From contig JAKDJD010000018.1 of NCBI GenBank assembly GCA_030454085.1, positions 1 to 52,989 on the forward strand: 52,989 nucleotides of DNA. Direction: 5' to 3'. The notes beneath the pieces were generated by a model, which saw nothing but the letters and a program-made list of their open reading frames with translations, made no database searches and was not told the DNA's origin. The translations under genes were made by a program, and so were the position numbers. Of the stretch, positions 18,435 through 27,612 are shown piece by piece (position 1 is the stretch's first letter; the number at the start of each line of letters is the position of its first letter). Origin of the DNA: Kocuria sp. GTDB lineage: Bacteria; Actinomycetota; Actinomycetes; Actinomycetales; Micrococcaceae.

Positions 18435-21344
18435 GTGCCAACACAGGGCAAGGGCAAGACGACCGGCAAGAGCCTCCTCATTGTGGAGTCTCCTTCGAAG
18501 GTCAAAACCATCGGGGGTTACTTGGGGGACGCGTATGTCGTCGAGTCGTCCATGGGCCACATCCGGGACCTTCCCCAGCCCTCGGAATTGCCCACCGAGC
18601 TCAAGAAGACCCCCGTCGGCAAGTTCGCTGTGGACATCGACCAAGGGTTCGAGCCGTACTACGTGGTCAACCCTGACAAGAAGAAGAAGGTCACCGAACT
18701 CAAGCGTCTGCTCAAAGAATGTGACGCCTTGTATCTGGCCACCGATGCGGACCGCGAGGGCGAGGCCATTGCGTGGCATCTTCTCGAGGTCCTCAAGCCC
18801 AAAGTGCCAGTTCACCGCGTGACCTTCCCCGAAATCACCAAGGAAGCTGTCGAGCGCGGATTCGAGAACGTGCGATCGATTGACGATTCTCTCGTCGACG
18901 CGCAGGAAACTCGGCGCGTGCTTGACAGGATCTACGGTTACGAGCTGTCGCCGGTTCTGTGGCGCAAGGTGTCCCAGGGCCTTTCCGCGGGCCGCGTGCA
19001 ATCGGTCGCAACCCGCCTGGTCGTCGAGCGCGAGCGGGAACGCATGAAATTCCGGTCGGCGCAGTACTGGGACCTGGCGGGAGTCTTCGAGACGAAGGCG
19101 TCGGAGAGCTTCAAGGCCAAGCTCTCGGCACTGGACGGGATGCGCGTGGCGTCCGGCAAGGACTTCGCGGATTCCGGGGAGCTCAAGCAGAGCGCTCGAT
19201 CCAAGGTCGCGCACCTCGATGAAGAGACGGCCCGCGGCCTGGTTTCTGCCCTGGAGGGCTCGGAGTTCTCGGTCTCCTCGGTGGAGACCAAGCCGTATAC
19301 CCGTCGTCCGGCCGCGCCGTTCACGACCTCGACTCTGCAGCAGGAGTCCGCCCGAAAGCTGCGGTTTTCCTCCCGATCGACCATGCAGGTCGCTCAGCGT
19401 CTGTACGAGAACGGTTACATCACCTACATGCGTACGGACTCGGTCGCGCTCTCGGATCAGGCCGTGAACGCTGCGCGTGCGCAGGCGACCGAGCTCTACG
19501 GCGCCGATCACGTCCCCTCCAAGCCGCGGCTCTATGCCTCGAAGTCGAAGAATGCCCAGGAGGCCCACGAGGCAATTCGTCCCGCAGGTGACTCCTTTCG
19601 CACACCGGCCGCGGTCAAGTCCAGGCTGTCTTCGGACGAATTCCGGCTCTACGAATTGATTTGGAAGCGCACCGTGGCCTCGCAGATGGCCGACGCCAAG
19701 GGGCAGACGGCGTCCATCAAGCTCGCAGCGCAGACCAGCGATTCCCGGACGGCGGAGTTCTCGGCATCGGGTACCGTCATCACCTTCCGGGGATTCATGG
19801 CCGCCTACGAGGAAGGCAAGGACGCTGCCCGGGATGCGGACGACACCAAGGACGGCGACGACAAACGACTCCCGAACATGGTCGAGGGCGACCGGCTCAC
19901 CGGCCGCGACATCGAGGCCAACGCCCACGAGACGTCCCCGCCTCCCCGCTACACCGAGGCTTCCCTCGTGAAGGCCATGGACGACTTGGGGATCGGACGT
20001 CCGTCCACGTATGCAGCGGTCATTTCGACGATCATGGATCGCGGATACGTCAACAACCGCTCGGGCTCATTGGTGCCTTCCTGGACCGCTTTCTCCGTGG
20101 TCCGGCTCCTGGAGGAACACTTCTCCCGCTACGTCGACTACGAGTTCACCGCGGAAATGGAGGAGGACCTCGACAGGATCGCGCGGGGCGAAGAGCAACG
20201 AACCGACTGGTTGACCGGTTTCTACTTCGGAAATGCGTCCAGGAACGGGCTGAAGCCGATCGTGGAGAACCTGGGCGAGATAGACGCTCGGGCCGTGAAC
20301 TCCATCGAGATCGCGGATGGCGTGACGCTCAGGGTCGGACGATACGGCCCCTACCTCGAGACCGGTGGAACGGTGGACGAGGAGACCGGGGAGATCAAGG
20401 ACCCGATCCGGGCGAACGTGCCCAGCGATCTCGCACCTGACGAGCTCACGGCCGAAAAAGCTGCCGAACTCATCGAGCAGGGCAAGGCGGACGGCAGGGA
20501 GCTGGGGACCAACCCGGAGAACGGTCGCACGATTCTGGCCAAGGACGGCCGTTTCGGGCCCTACGTGACCGAAGTGGTTCCCGAGCTCACCGAAGAGGAA
20601 CTGGCGAATCAACCAGTCGAGTACTACAAGAACGGCAAGCCCAAGCCGCCGAAGAAGCCCAAGAAGGAGAAGCCGCGCACGGCCTCGCTTCTGAAGTCGA
20701 TGTCGCTCCAGACCGTGACGCTCGAGGACGCTCTCAAACTGCTGTCACTGCCACGCGTCGTTGGCACCGACGAGGAAGGCACGGAGATCACGGCTCAGAA
20801 CGGCAGGTACGGCCCCTATCTCAAGAAGGGGACGGACTCGCGCTCGCTGAGTTCGGAGGAGCAGATCTTTTCGATCACCGTGGACGAGGCGTTGGCGATC
20901 TACGCTCAGCCCAAGCAGAGGGGGAGGGCAGCCGCCAAGCCGCCCCTGGCCGAACTCGGAAAGGATCCGAGCAACGACAAACCGATTGTGATCAAGGACG
21001 GGCGCTTCGGGCCGTACGTGACGGATGGGGAAACAAACGTCACGGTTCCCAGGTCCGAGACCGTTGAGTCCATGACTCACACCCGGGCAGTGGAGTTGCT
21101 TGCCGACAAACGAGCCAAGGGCCCGGCCAAGAAGAAGAACGGCACGACCAAGAAGACCGCGGCAAAGAAGACCTCAGCCTCGACCAAGAAGACCTCGACC
21201 ACGAAGTCTTCGTCTGCGTCCGGAACCAAGAAGACATCCGCGGCCAAATCCACGGCCGCGAAGTCTTCCGGGACCAAGTCCGCGACTTCGAAGTCGGCGT
21301 CGAAATCCGCGGCGTCGAAGTCCACGGCAACCAAGGACCAATAG
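18435..21344 (+). CDS. topA: DNA topoisomerase I
   Basis: Type IA topoisomerase that relaxes negative supercoils; 969 residues. The Toprim domain starts with LLIVESPSKVKTI and contains TDADREGEAIAWH. The active-site tyrosine lies in YITYMRTDSVALSD at about residue 332. The C-terminal half has four repeats of the actinobacterial type, each with a variant of DGRFGPYV, in place of zinc fingers. The last 75 residues are a Lys/Ala/Ser/Thr-rich tail that should bind DNA. GTG 18435 is preceded by AAGGAG. The ppx/gppA gene starts 2 bases after the stop. Confidence 0.97.
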   Translation: MPTQGKGKTTGKSLLIVESPSKVKTIGGYLGDAYVVESSMGHIRDLPQPSELPTELKKTPVGKFAVDIDQGFEPYYVVNPDKKKKVTELKRLLKECDALYLATDADREGEAIAWHLLEVLKPKVPVHRVTFPEITKEAVERGFENVRSIDDSLVDAQETRRVLDRIYGYELSPVLWRKVSQGLSAGRVQSVATRLVVERERERMKFRSAQYWDLAGVFETKASESFKAKLSALDGMRVASGKDFADSGELKQSARSKVAHLDEETARGLVSALEGSEFSVSSVETKPYTRRPAAPFTTSTLQQESARKLRFSSRSTMQVAQRLYENGYITYMRTDSVALSDQAVNAARAQATELYGADHVPSKPRLYASKSKNAQEAHEAIRPAGDSFRTPAAVKSRLSSDEFRLYELIWKRTVASQMADAKGQTASIKLAAQTSDSRTAEFSASGTVITFRGFMAAYEEGKDAARDADDTKDGDDKRLPNMVEGDRLTGRDIEANAHETSPPPRYTEASLVKAMDDLGIGRPSTYAAVISTIMDRGYVNNRSGSLVPSWTAFSVVRLLEEHFSRYVDYEFTAEMEEDLDRIARGEEQRTDWLTGFYFGNASRNGLKPIVENLGEIDARAVNSIEIADGVTLRVGRYGPYLETGGTVDEETGEIKDPIRANVPSDLAPDELTAEKAAELIEQGKADGRELGTNPENGRTILAKDGRFGPYVTEVVPELTEEELANQPVEYYKNGKPKPPKKPKKEKPRTASLLKSMSLQTVTLEDALKLLSLPRVVGTDEEGTEITAQNGRYGPYLKKGTDSRSLSSEEQIFSITVDEALAIYAQPKQRGRAAAKPPLAELGKDPSNDKPIVIKDGRFGPYVTDGETNVTVPRSETVESMTHTRAVELLADKRAKGPAKKKNGTTKKTAAKKTSASTKKTSTTKSSSASGTKKTSAAKSTAAKSSGTKSATSKSASKSAASKSTATKDQ

Positions 21345-21345
21345 G

Positions 21346-22329
21346 ATGAGGCTGTCTGTCCTGGACGTTGGCTCCAACACGGTTCATCTGCTCCTGCTGG
21401 ACGTGCAACCGGGTTCCCGACCGGAACCGTATGCATCGCACAAGATGCCGTTGCAACTGGTCCAGTACCTTGACCAGGACGGAAACATCTCGGACGCCGG
21501 CCGGGACGCCTTGACGACATTCGTTACCGAAGCGCGAGACTTCGCAGCGGAGCATGACGCGGAGGACTTGCTGGCCTTCGCGACCTCTGCCATCCGGGAA
21601 GCGGGCAATGGCGCGGAGGTCCTGGACTTCGTCAAATCGACCAGTGGGGTCAACCTCACCGAGATTTCCGGAGATCAGGAAGCTGCCATCACCTATTTCG
21701 CCGTCCGACGATGGCAAGGCTGGGGTGCAGGAACGATTCTCGACTTGGACATCGGCGGTGGTTCCTTCGAAATGGCCATAGGCGACGACGCGTTGCCTGA
21801 TGTGGCCGTCTCGACTCCGCTGGGTGCAGGCCGCCTCACGCGGCAATTCATCCACCACGAACAGGCGAAGCCCAAGGAGATCAAGGCTCTGCGCAAGCAC
21901 GTCAAGGAGACGCTCAAGCCGGCCGTCGACACCGTGAAGAAAGCGGGGTCCCCGAACATGGTGGTCGGCACGTCCAAGACGTTCCGTTCCTTGGCACGCA
22001 TCTGCGGGGCCGCGCCCTACGCGGCCGGTCCATACGTCAAACGTGAGTTCCATCTGGAAGACCTTCGACTGTGGACGCGACGGATGGAGGCGATGACGCC
22101 GAAGGAACGCGCCGATCTTCCCGGCGTGTCCTCCAAGCGAGCGGCCCAGATCCTCGCGGGAGGGATCGTCGCCGAGACCGCGATGGATCTGTACGGCATC
22201 ACGATCATGCGGTCTGTGCCCTGGGCACTCAGGGAAGGGCTCATCCTCCGGCGCATGGACCGACTCAATTCACAGGATTCGATGGCCACGGTCGATCCAA
22301 AAACACTGACATCGATCGCCAAGGAGTAA
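21346..22329 (+). CDS. Ppx/GppA family phosphatase
   Basis: Predicted exopolyphosphatase or guanosine pentaphosphate phosphohydrolase, so it may act in polyphosphate or (p)ppGpp turnover. It has 327 residues and the ASKHA fold. The first phosphate loop is VLDVGSNTVHLLLLD at residues 5-19, the second is LDLDIGGGSFEMAIG, and a third glycine segment is ILAGGIVAETAMDL. It is of the short, single-domain type found in actinobacteria. ATG 21346 starts 2 bases after the topA stop, with AAGGA inside the topA end as its ribosome-binding site. It is probably co-transcribed with topA and the two genes that follow. Confidence 0.9.
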   Translation: MRLSVLDVGSNTVHLLLLDVQPGSRPEPYASHKMPLQLVQYLDQDGNISDAGRDALTTFVTEARDFAAEHDAEDLLAFATSAIREAGNGAEVLDFVKSTSGVNLTEISGDQEAAITYFAVRRWQGWGAGTILDLDIGGGSFEMAIGDDALPDVAVSTPLGAGRLTRQFIHHEQAKPKEIKALRKHVKETLKPAVDTVKKAGSPNMVVGTSKTFRSLARICGAAPYAAGPYVKREFHLEDLRLWTRRMEAMTPKERADLPGVSSKRAAQILAGGIVAETAMDLYGITIMRSVPWALREGLILRRMDRLNSQDSMATVDPKTLTSIAKE

Positions 22330-22334
22330 TCACG

Positions 22335-23159
22335 GTGGAGGAATCTGTTCCGGAAACGGTAGCCCCCCAGGGGTCCGAGTCGCCCTCGAGGCCCGTTGCT
22401 CTCTCGACGTCCTCGGTGTTCCCGATGGGGGTCAAGGACACGTTCGCCGTCGCCCGGGACCTGGGGTACGACGCCGTGGAGGTCATGATCACGGGCAACC
22501 CCCTCAGCCGTGATCCGGACGAGCTGCTGGACTACGTGCAGGAGTATCAGCTGCCGATTGCCGCGATCCACGCCCCAACCCTCTTGCTGACCCAACACGT
22601 GTGGGGCGATGCCTGGAACAAGATACGCCTTGCGGCAAAAATGGTGCACCGGGTCGGGGCAGACGTCATGGTCGCCCACCCGCCGTTCGTGTGGCAGCGG
22701 AAATATGCAAAAACATTCCCGGACGGGGTGCGGCGCATTTCGGACGAAGAAGGCGTGAAGATCGCGGTCGAGAACATGTACCCGTGGCGTGTAGCCGGAC
22801 GGGAAGTTCTCATGTACGCACCCCACTGGTCACCGCTGGGCCAAGACTACGAGTGGGTCACGTGGGATTTCTCCCACGCAGCCGCCTCCGGGACGAACTC
22901 TTTGGACGCCGTCCGTCAGCTTGGCGATCGGTTGGGCCACGTCCACTTGACCGACGGTTCCGGGCAATCCGTCATGGACGAACACGCCCGCCCGGGGATG
23001 GGGACCCAACCCGTCGCAGAAACGCTTCACCACCTGGTCGAGACCGACTGGAAAGGCGTTGTTGCGGTTGAGGTCTCGACCCGTAAGGCCAAGGACACCG
23101 GGCAGATCGACGAGTGGTTGGCCGAATCCCTCGATTTCGCCCGACGCCACCTTCGATAA
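22335..23159 (+). CDS. Sugar phosphate isomerase/epimerase-type TIM barrel
   Basis: Predicted xylose-isomerase-like (AP endonuclease 2 fold) TIM-barrel protein of 274 residues. Conserved metal-site candidates are Glu in DAVEVMI, His in IHAPT, His in VAHPP, Glu in VENMYPW, Asp/His in WDFSHAA and HVHLTDG, and the final Glu in VAVEVST. Genes of this type often lie between ppx and proC in actinobacteria, but no specific reaction is known to me. GTG 22335 is chosen because AAGGAG, which includes the end of the preceding gene, lies about 9 bases upstream. Only 5 bases separate it from ppx/gppA. Confidence 0.8.
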   Translation: MEESVPETVAPQGSESPSRPVALSTSSVFPMGVKDTFAVARDLGYDAVEVMITGNPLSRDPDELLDYVQEYQLPIAAIHAPTLLLTQHVWGDAWNKIRLAAKMVHRVGADVMVAHPPFVWQRKYAKTFPDGVRRISDEEGVKIAVENMYPWRVAGREVLMYAPHWSPLGQDYEWVTWDFSHAAASGTNSLDAVRQLGDRLGHVHLTDGSGQSVMDEHARPGMGTQPVAETLHHLVETDWKGVVAVEVSTRKAKDTGQIDEWLAESLDFARRHLR

Positions 23160-23199
23160 CGTAGGAGCAGACCGCGCAAGAAACTCTAGAGGAGGAACT

Positions 23200-24051
23200 A
23201 TGTCCGAACCCATCATCACGTTCCTGGGAACGGGGTCCATGAACGGCTCGATCATGTCCGGCCTGCTCGCCGGCGGGACGGCCCCGGAACGGGTCCGCGC
23301 CACGACCCGTTCGGCAGCCAGCGCTCGCAAGCTGAAGGAATCTCTACCGGAAGACCAGCGGGACGTGACCGTGTACTCGGGGGAGGACAACGAATCGGCC
23401 AACCTCGAGGCAGTGAAGGACGCCGACGTCGTCCTCCTCGGGGTCAAGCCCAAAGGAATTCTGGACCTGGCCGCGGAGATCAAGGACGCCCTCAAGGAGG
23501 ATGCTCTGGTCATTTCGGTGGCCGCGGGCATTGACCTGGCGATGCTGGAAGGTGAGCTGCGCGAAGGCCAGCCGGTCATCCGGTCCATGCCCAACACCCC
23601 GTCTCGTGTCGGTCGAGGCGTGATCGCCCTCGCGGCGGGGTCGCACTGCACTTCTGAGCAGCTGCAGCTGGCGCACGAGGTCCTGGCCAATTCGGGGACG
23701 GTCCTGGACGTGGAGGAAAACCAGATCAACGCCGTGACCGGTGTCTCCGGGTCCGGTCCGGCCTATGCATTCTTCCTCGCCGAAGCCATGCAGAAGGCGG
23801 GGGAAGCCATGGGGCTCGACAGCGAGACGGCCCGCCTCCTGGCGAAGGAGACCGTGTCAGGGGCCGGTGAACTGCTCCATGCGGATGACGCCGACCCGGA
23901 AGCCCTCCGCAAGGCGGTTTCGAGCCCGAACGGGACCACGGAACGTGCGATCAACGTGTTCGCCGAAGGCGGCCTGATCGAACTCACGGAGAAGGCCGCC
24001 AAGGCCTCAGCCAGCCGGGGCGCCGAAATGGTCGAGGAATTCCGCCGCTGA
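23200..24051 (+). CDS. proC: Pyrroline-5-carboxylate reductase
   Basis: Last step of proline synthesis: NAD(P)H-dependent reduction of 1-pyrroline-5-carboxylate. The protein has 283 residues, slightly above the usual 270. The N-terminal Rossmann motif is FLGTGSMNGSIMSGL (residues 8-22) with KPK at the cofactor domain edge. The family signature is seen in VTGVSGSGPAYAFFLAEAM and TVSGAGELL. ATG 23200 follows the ideal GGAGGAACT. It is the last gene of the topA-ppx-isomerase-proC run. A putP-type sodium/proline symporter is encoded elsewhere in the window. Confidence 0.95.
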   Translation: MSEPIITFLGTGSMNGSIMSGLLAGGTAPERVRATTRSAASARKLKESLPEDQRDVTVYSGEDNESANLEAVKDADVVLLGVKPKGILDLAAEIKDALKEDALVISVAAGIDLAMLEGELREGQPVIRSMPNTPSRVGRGVIALAAGSHCTSEQLQLAHEVLANSGTVLDVEENQINAVTGVSGSGPAYAFFLAEAMQKAGEAMGLDSETARLLAKETVSGAGELLHADDADPEALRKAVSSPNGTTERAINVFAEGGLIELTEKAAKASASRGAEMVEEFRR

Positions 24052-24070
24052 GAACTTCGCCGGACCGGAA

Positions 24071-24107
24071 ACCGCCGGCCACGCCCGCAGATGGCGCGGT
24101 CGGCGGT
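24071..24107. terminator. Hairpin between converging proC and trkA
   Basis: ACCGCCGGCC (24071-24080) pairs with GGTCGGCGGT (24098-24107) over 10 base pairs with one G-T wobble. It lies in the 66-base gap between two converging genes, as expected for a bidirectional terminator. There is no T-run on either side. Confidence 0.45.
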
Positions 24108-24117
24108 CTCCACGGCC

Positions 24118-24786
24118 TTATGGCCGAGCAGCGAACCGTTCGATGAGATCGACCTGCCCTGACACGATCAGCACGTCGCGGGATGTGACCTTGGTGCGCG
24201 CCGTGGCGTAGGTGAATTCCTCACCGGGTGACTTCACGCCGACAATCGTGACCCCGTAGCGGTTCCGGACGTCCGATTCCTGCAGGGTGAACCCATGCGT
24301 CTCCTTGGGCGGGTACATCTTGACGATGGCAAAGTCGTCGTCGAATTCGATGTAGTCCAGGAGCCGTCCCGAGACCAGGTGAGCGGTGCGCCGTCCGGCG
24401 TCGGCTTCCGGGAAGATCACGTAATGGGCTCCGATCCGGGAGAGGATCTTGCCGTGAGCCGGCGTGATCGCCTTGGCCCATATTCTCTCGATCCCCAGGT
24501 CCACCAGATTCGCCGTGATCAGTACGCTCGACTCGATCGAGGTGCCGACCCCGACCACCGCGGAGGTGAAGTCGCCCGCCCCGACCTGGCGCAACGCATC
24601 GATGTCGGAAGCGTCGGCTTGGATCACGTGCGTGAGGAGACCCGACCATTTCTGGACCATGTCCGGGTCGCGCTCGATGGCCAGGACTTCCTTGTTCTGG
24701 CGGCGCAGTTGCTGGGCGGTCGCTGCGCCGAAACGGCCCAGACCGATGACCAGAACCGGCGCATTGTGGGGTGAACGATCAGCCAA
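24118..24786 (-). CDS. TrkA/KtrA-type potassium uptake regulator
   Basis: Cytoplasmic gating subunit of a K+ uptake channel; 222 residues. An N-terminal RCK domain has the nucleotide-binding motif VIGLGRFGAATAQQL (13-27) and the acidic end of strand 2 in AIERD. A C-terminal RCK_C domain begins near residue 140 (DDFAIVKMYPP). The single RCK pair makes it KtrA-like rather than the double TrkA of enterobacteria. TTG 24786 is chosen because AGAGAGG lies about 8 bases upstream. It overlaps the trkH stop by 8 bases, so the two subunits are probably translationally coupled. Confidence 0.92.
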   Translation of the reverse strand: MADRSPHNAPVLVIGLGRFGAATAQQLRRQNKEVLAIERDPDMVQKWSGLLTHVIQADASDIDALRQVGAGDFTSAVVGVGTSIESSVLITANLVDLGIERIWAKAITPAHGKILSRIGAHYVIFPEADAGRRTAHLVSGRLLDYIEFDDDFAIVKMYPPKETHGFTLQESDVRNRYGVTIVGVKSPGEEFTYATARTKVTSRDVLIVSGQVDLIERFAARP

Positions 24787-26188
24787 TGATGGGCCTCTCT
24801 TCCGGGTACTTGTACAGGCGACTGCGGGTCCTCAGGGCCAAACCCGTGGCCACGGTGATGGTTCCGAGACGACCGATGAACATCATGACGGACAGGACGT
24901 ACAGGCCGGTCGCGGGAAGCTCGGCGGACAGTCCTACGGACAAACCGCACGTTGCGTAGGCCGAGATGACTTCGAACAAGATCTCGTCCAACGGGTGATG
25001 CGTGATCAGCATGAGGGCCGCGGTGCCGAGCACGACAATAGTCGCGCTCATCATGACCACCGAGATGGCGATGCGCAACACGGTGTCCGGGATGGTGCGG
25101 CGGAAGGCGATCACGTACTGGTCGCCCCGGGCCTCCGCCACGATGGCGATGAAGATGACCGCCATCGTCGTGATCTTGACGCCACCCGCGGTTGAGCCCG
25201 AACCTCCTCCCACGAACATCAGCAAGTCGGTCAGGAGTTTGGTGATCGAGTTCGTCTGATCCATGTCCACGAGATTGAACCCGCCCGACCGTGTCATGAC
25301 CGAAGCGAAGACCGAATGGAGCAATCGTTCCACGATGCCCTCGTTGCCGATCGTGTCCCGGTTGTTCCACTCGGCGGCACCCCAGAGGAATGATCCCAGA
25401 ACCACCAACAACAGGGACCCGAATACGGTGATGCGTGCATTCAGGTTCCAATGCCGGAGCCGGAGCCCGAACATCCTGACCACGAGGATCACGGGAAAAC
25501 CGAGGGAACCGACCCAGACGCCTGCGCACAACGGCAAGAGAATCCACCAGTCGTTGCCGTAAGGAACCAGGCCGTCCGTGTGCGGAGTGAATCCAGCGTT
25601 GTTGAAGGAAGAGATCCCGTAGAACACTCCGTGCCACAGAGCCTGGGGGAGATCTTCGCCGAGCGTCATGAGACGTAGAGCCAGAATGGCCGCAATGATG
25701 CCCTCGATGCTCGCGGAGGTCAGCACGACGGTGCGCAACAGAGAGCCGACCTCGCCGAGTTTGCCCTGTCGGCTGGTGATGTTGAGGCCTTCCTGCGCGA
25801 AGAGCTTGGTCCGCAAACCCAGCTTCCGTCCCAGCGCCATGGACAGCAACGACGTCATGGTCAGGGTTCCCAGACCGCCGATCTGGACGCCCAGAAGAAT
25901 CACGAACTGCCCGAACAGGGACCACTGGGTCGACGTGGTCAGCGTGGTGAGGCCGGTGACGGTCACGGATGACGTCGCCGTGAATGTGGCCTGCTCCAGG
26001 GCCGGTGGATGTCCGGATCGGCTGGCCACAGGAAGCATGAGCATGAGCGAGCACAGCACGATCACGAGGAAGAACAACGTGATGGAAATGCGTGAGGGAG
26101 TGGTCCCGAAGATCCGATTGACCAGGTCCCTGACCTGATCCACGGGGCGGCGGGGCTCCGCGGTCAGGGTGGTGTCCTTGCTCAACAC
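24779..26188 (-). CDS. TrkH/KtrB-type potassium channel subunit
   Basis: Membrane subunit of the K+ uptake system; 469 residues. Four pore loops are visible as TSSVTVTGLTTL, SSFNNAGFT, SVMTRSGGFN and SAYATCGLSVG, each around a filter glycine, separated by pairs of membrane helices. That is the four-fold repeat of the Trk/Ktr/HKT family. The start is unsettled: GTG 26188 or TTG 26185, 5 or 8 bases after AGGAG. The longer frame back to 26287 runs into the divergent acuC promoter and is rejected. It is the first gene of a two-gene unit with the RCK regulator. Confidence 0.92.
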   Translation of the reverse strand: MLSKDTTLTAEPRRPVDQVRDLVNRIFGTTPSRISITLFFLVIVLCSLMLMLPVASRSGHPPALEQATFTATSSVTVTGLTTLTTSTQWSLFGQFVILLGVQIGGLGTLTMTSLLSMALGRKLGLRTKLFAQEGLNITSRQGKLGEVGSLLRTVVLTSASIEGIIAAILALRLMTLGEDLPQALWHGVFYGISSFNNAGFTPHTDGLVPYGNDWWILLPLCAGVWVGSLGFPVILVVRMFGLRLRHWNLNARITVFGSLLLVVLGSFLWGAAEWNNRDTIGNEGIVERLLHSVFASVMTRSGGFNLVDMDQTNSITKLLTDLLMFVGGGSGSTAGGVKITTMAVIFIAIVAEARGDQYVIAFRRTIPDTVLRIAISVVMMSATIVVLGTAALMLITHHPLDEILFEVISAYATCGLSVGLSAELPATGLYVLSVMMFIGRLGTITVATGLALRTRSRLYKYPEERPIIG

Positions 26189-26282
26189 GCACACTCCTGA
26201 CGACGACAGTCTGACCTTCCCTAGCGTAGCGGCTGACCCGCTCTCCGACTGGCCCGAATACGCATGGAGCCGGAACGCGTGC

Positions 26283-26288
26283 CACAAT
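26283..26288 (+). promoter_or_regulatory. -10 element of acuC, leaderless type
   Basis: CACAAT lies 6 bases before GTG 26295, identical in sequence and spacing to the elements at 13856 and 13935. Confidence 0.45.
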
Positions 26289-26294
26289 AGCCCT

Positions 26295-27521
26295 GTGACG
26301 TCACTTACAAACTTTCGCGGAAGTGGGCAGGGTGCGGATCCGACCTCGCTGGTGACGTGGGATCCGGCGATGACCGCATATTTCTTCGGCGACTACCACC
26401 CCATGCACCCAGGACGCCTCGATGCGACGGCGCATCTCGCGCAGGACTTGGGACTCTTCGGCCTTAGCCACGTCACCGTGGAGAAGCCCGAGGCCGCCGA
26501 CGAGGCTGCTCTGCTGACCGCGCATTCGCAACAGTACGTGGACATCGTCAAGGCCGTCAGCGAGAACCCTGCCCTGAAGGTTCCGGGCAGTGGTTTGGAC
26601 GGCGAGGAGACCCCCGGATTCGCAGGGGTCCACGAGGCGGCGTCCAAACTCGCCGGTGGGACATTGCGCGCGGCAGCCGCGGTCAGGGACCAGGAGGTCG
26701 CTCGCGCGATCAACTTCGGCGGAGGCATGCACCACGCCCACAGGGATCACGCGAGCGGATTCTGCGTGTACAACGATTGTGCGGTCGGAATTCAGTACTT
26801 GCTGGACCACGGGGTCGAGAAGGTTCTGTACATTGACATCGACGCCCATCACGGCGACGGCACACAGAGCATCTTCTGGGACGATCCTCGGGTACTGACG
26901 ATTTCCCTCCACGAGACGGGCATGTCTCTCTTCCCCGGGACCGGTTTCGCGGCGGAGACCGGACCGGAGGGGGCCGCGGACGGAACCGCCGTGAACGTGG
27001 CGCTCCCGACGACGGTCGCGGATGCCGATTGGCTCAGGGCCTTCCACGCGGTCGTGCCACAGCTGGCCAGGGCCTTCGAGCCGGAGATCATCGTCTCGCA
27101 GCACGGGTGCGACTCACATTTCAAAGACGACATGACCCACATGCGCTTGAGCGTGGACGCGCAGCGTGAAGCGGCTCTGTCGATCGCCGACCTGGCGAAC
27201 GAACTCTGCGAAGACCGGTGGATCGCGACCGGAGGGGGCGGGTACAACTGCTTGGATGCGGTGCCCCGTGCGTGGACGCACCTGATCGGCATCGTGGCCA
27301 ATCGGCCCATCGAGGTCGCGACGCCGACCCCGGAGTCGTGGCGCCGCTACATCACCGAAAAATACGGGGTCCGGGCGCCCCGGCTGATGGGGGACGAGGC
27401 CGACATCTGGTGGCGGTCCTGGGAGATCGGCTTCGACCCCGGAAATGTGTTGGACAGGTCGGTCATGGCAACCCGCAAGGAAGTTTTCCCTCTCTGGGGC
27501 CTCGACCCCTGGTTCGACTGA
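26295..27521 (+). CDS. acuC: AcuC-type histone-deacetylase-fold protein
   Basis: Zinc-dependent protein deacetylase of the HDAC superfamily; 408 residues. The catalytic region is GGGMHHAHRDHASGF with the active-site histidine pair, followed by the zinc ligands in YIDIDAHHGDGT and the substrate-pocket GGGGY near the C-terminus. In Bacillus, AcuC deacetylates and activates acetyl-CoA synthetase, and an acs gene lies at the left end of this window, so Acs may be a target here; that is inference. GTG 26295 is chosen from the CACAAT hexamer 6 bases upstream and the divergent trkH. Confidence 0.92.
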   Translation: MTSLTNFRGSGQGADPTSLVTWDPAMTAYFFGDYHPMHPGRLDATAHLAQDLGLFGLSHVTVEKPEAADEAALLTAHSQQYVDIVKAVSENPALKVPGSGLDGEETPGFAGVHEAASKLAGGTLRAAAAVRDQEVARAINFGGGMHHAHRDHASGFCVYNDCAVGIQYLLDHGVEKVLYIDIDAHHGDGTQSIFWDDPRVLTISLHETGMSLFPGTGFAAETGPEGAADGTAVNVALPTTVADADWLRAFHAVVPQLARAFEPEIIVSQHGCDSHFKDDMTHMRLSVDAQREAALSIADLANELCEDRWIATGGGGYNCLDAVPRAWTHLIGIVANRPIEVATPTPESWRRYITEKYGVRAPRLMGDEADIWWRSWEIGFDPGNVLDRSVMATRKEVFPLWGLDPWFD

Positions 27522-27600
27522 GGATCCCATCCGCTGAGTTCGGAACATTCATGGAGGGAACGGGCGGGCGTGTGCGCATACTTGGTACGGAATACACCGT

Positions 27601-27606
27601 TATGGT
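27601..27606 (+). promoter_or_regulatory. -10 element of the ArsR-type regulator gene, leaderless type
   Basis: TATGGT fits TANNNT and ends 6 bases before ATG 27613; no ribosome-binding site is present. Confidence 0.55.
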
Positions 27607-27612
27607 GGATGC

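Noticed and set aside
18327..19928. 533-codon frame on the minus strand opposite the topA start
   Set aside because: Antisense shadow of topA with no recognisable domain.
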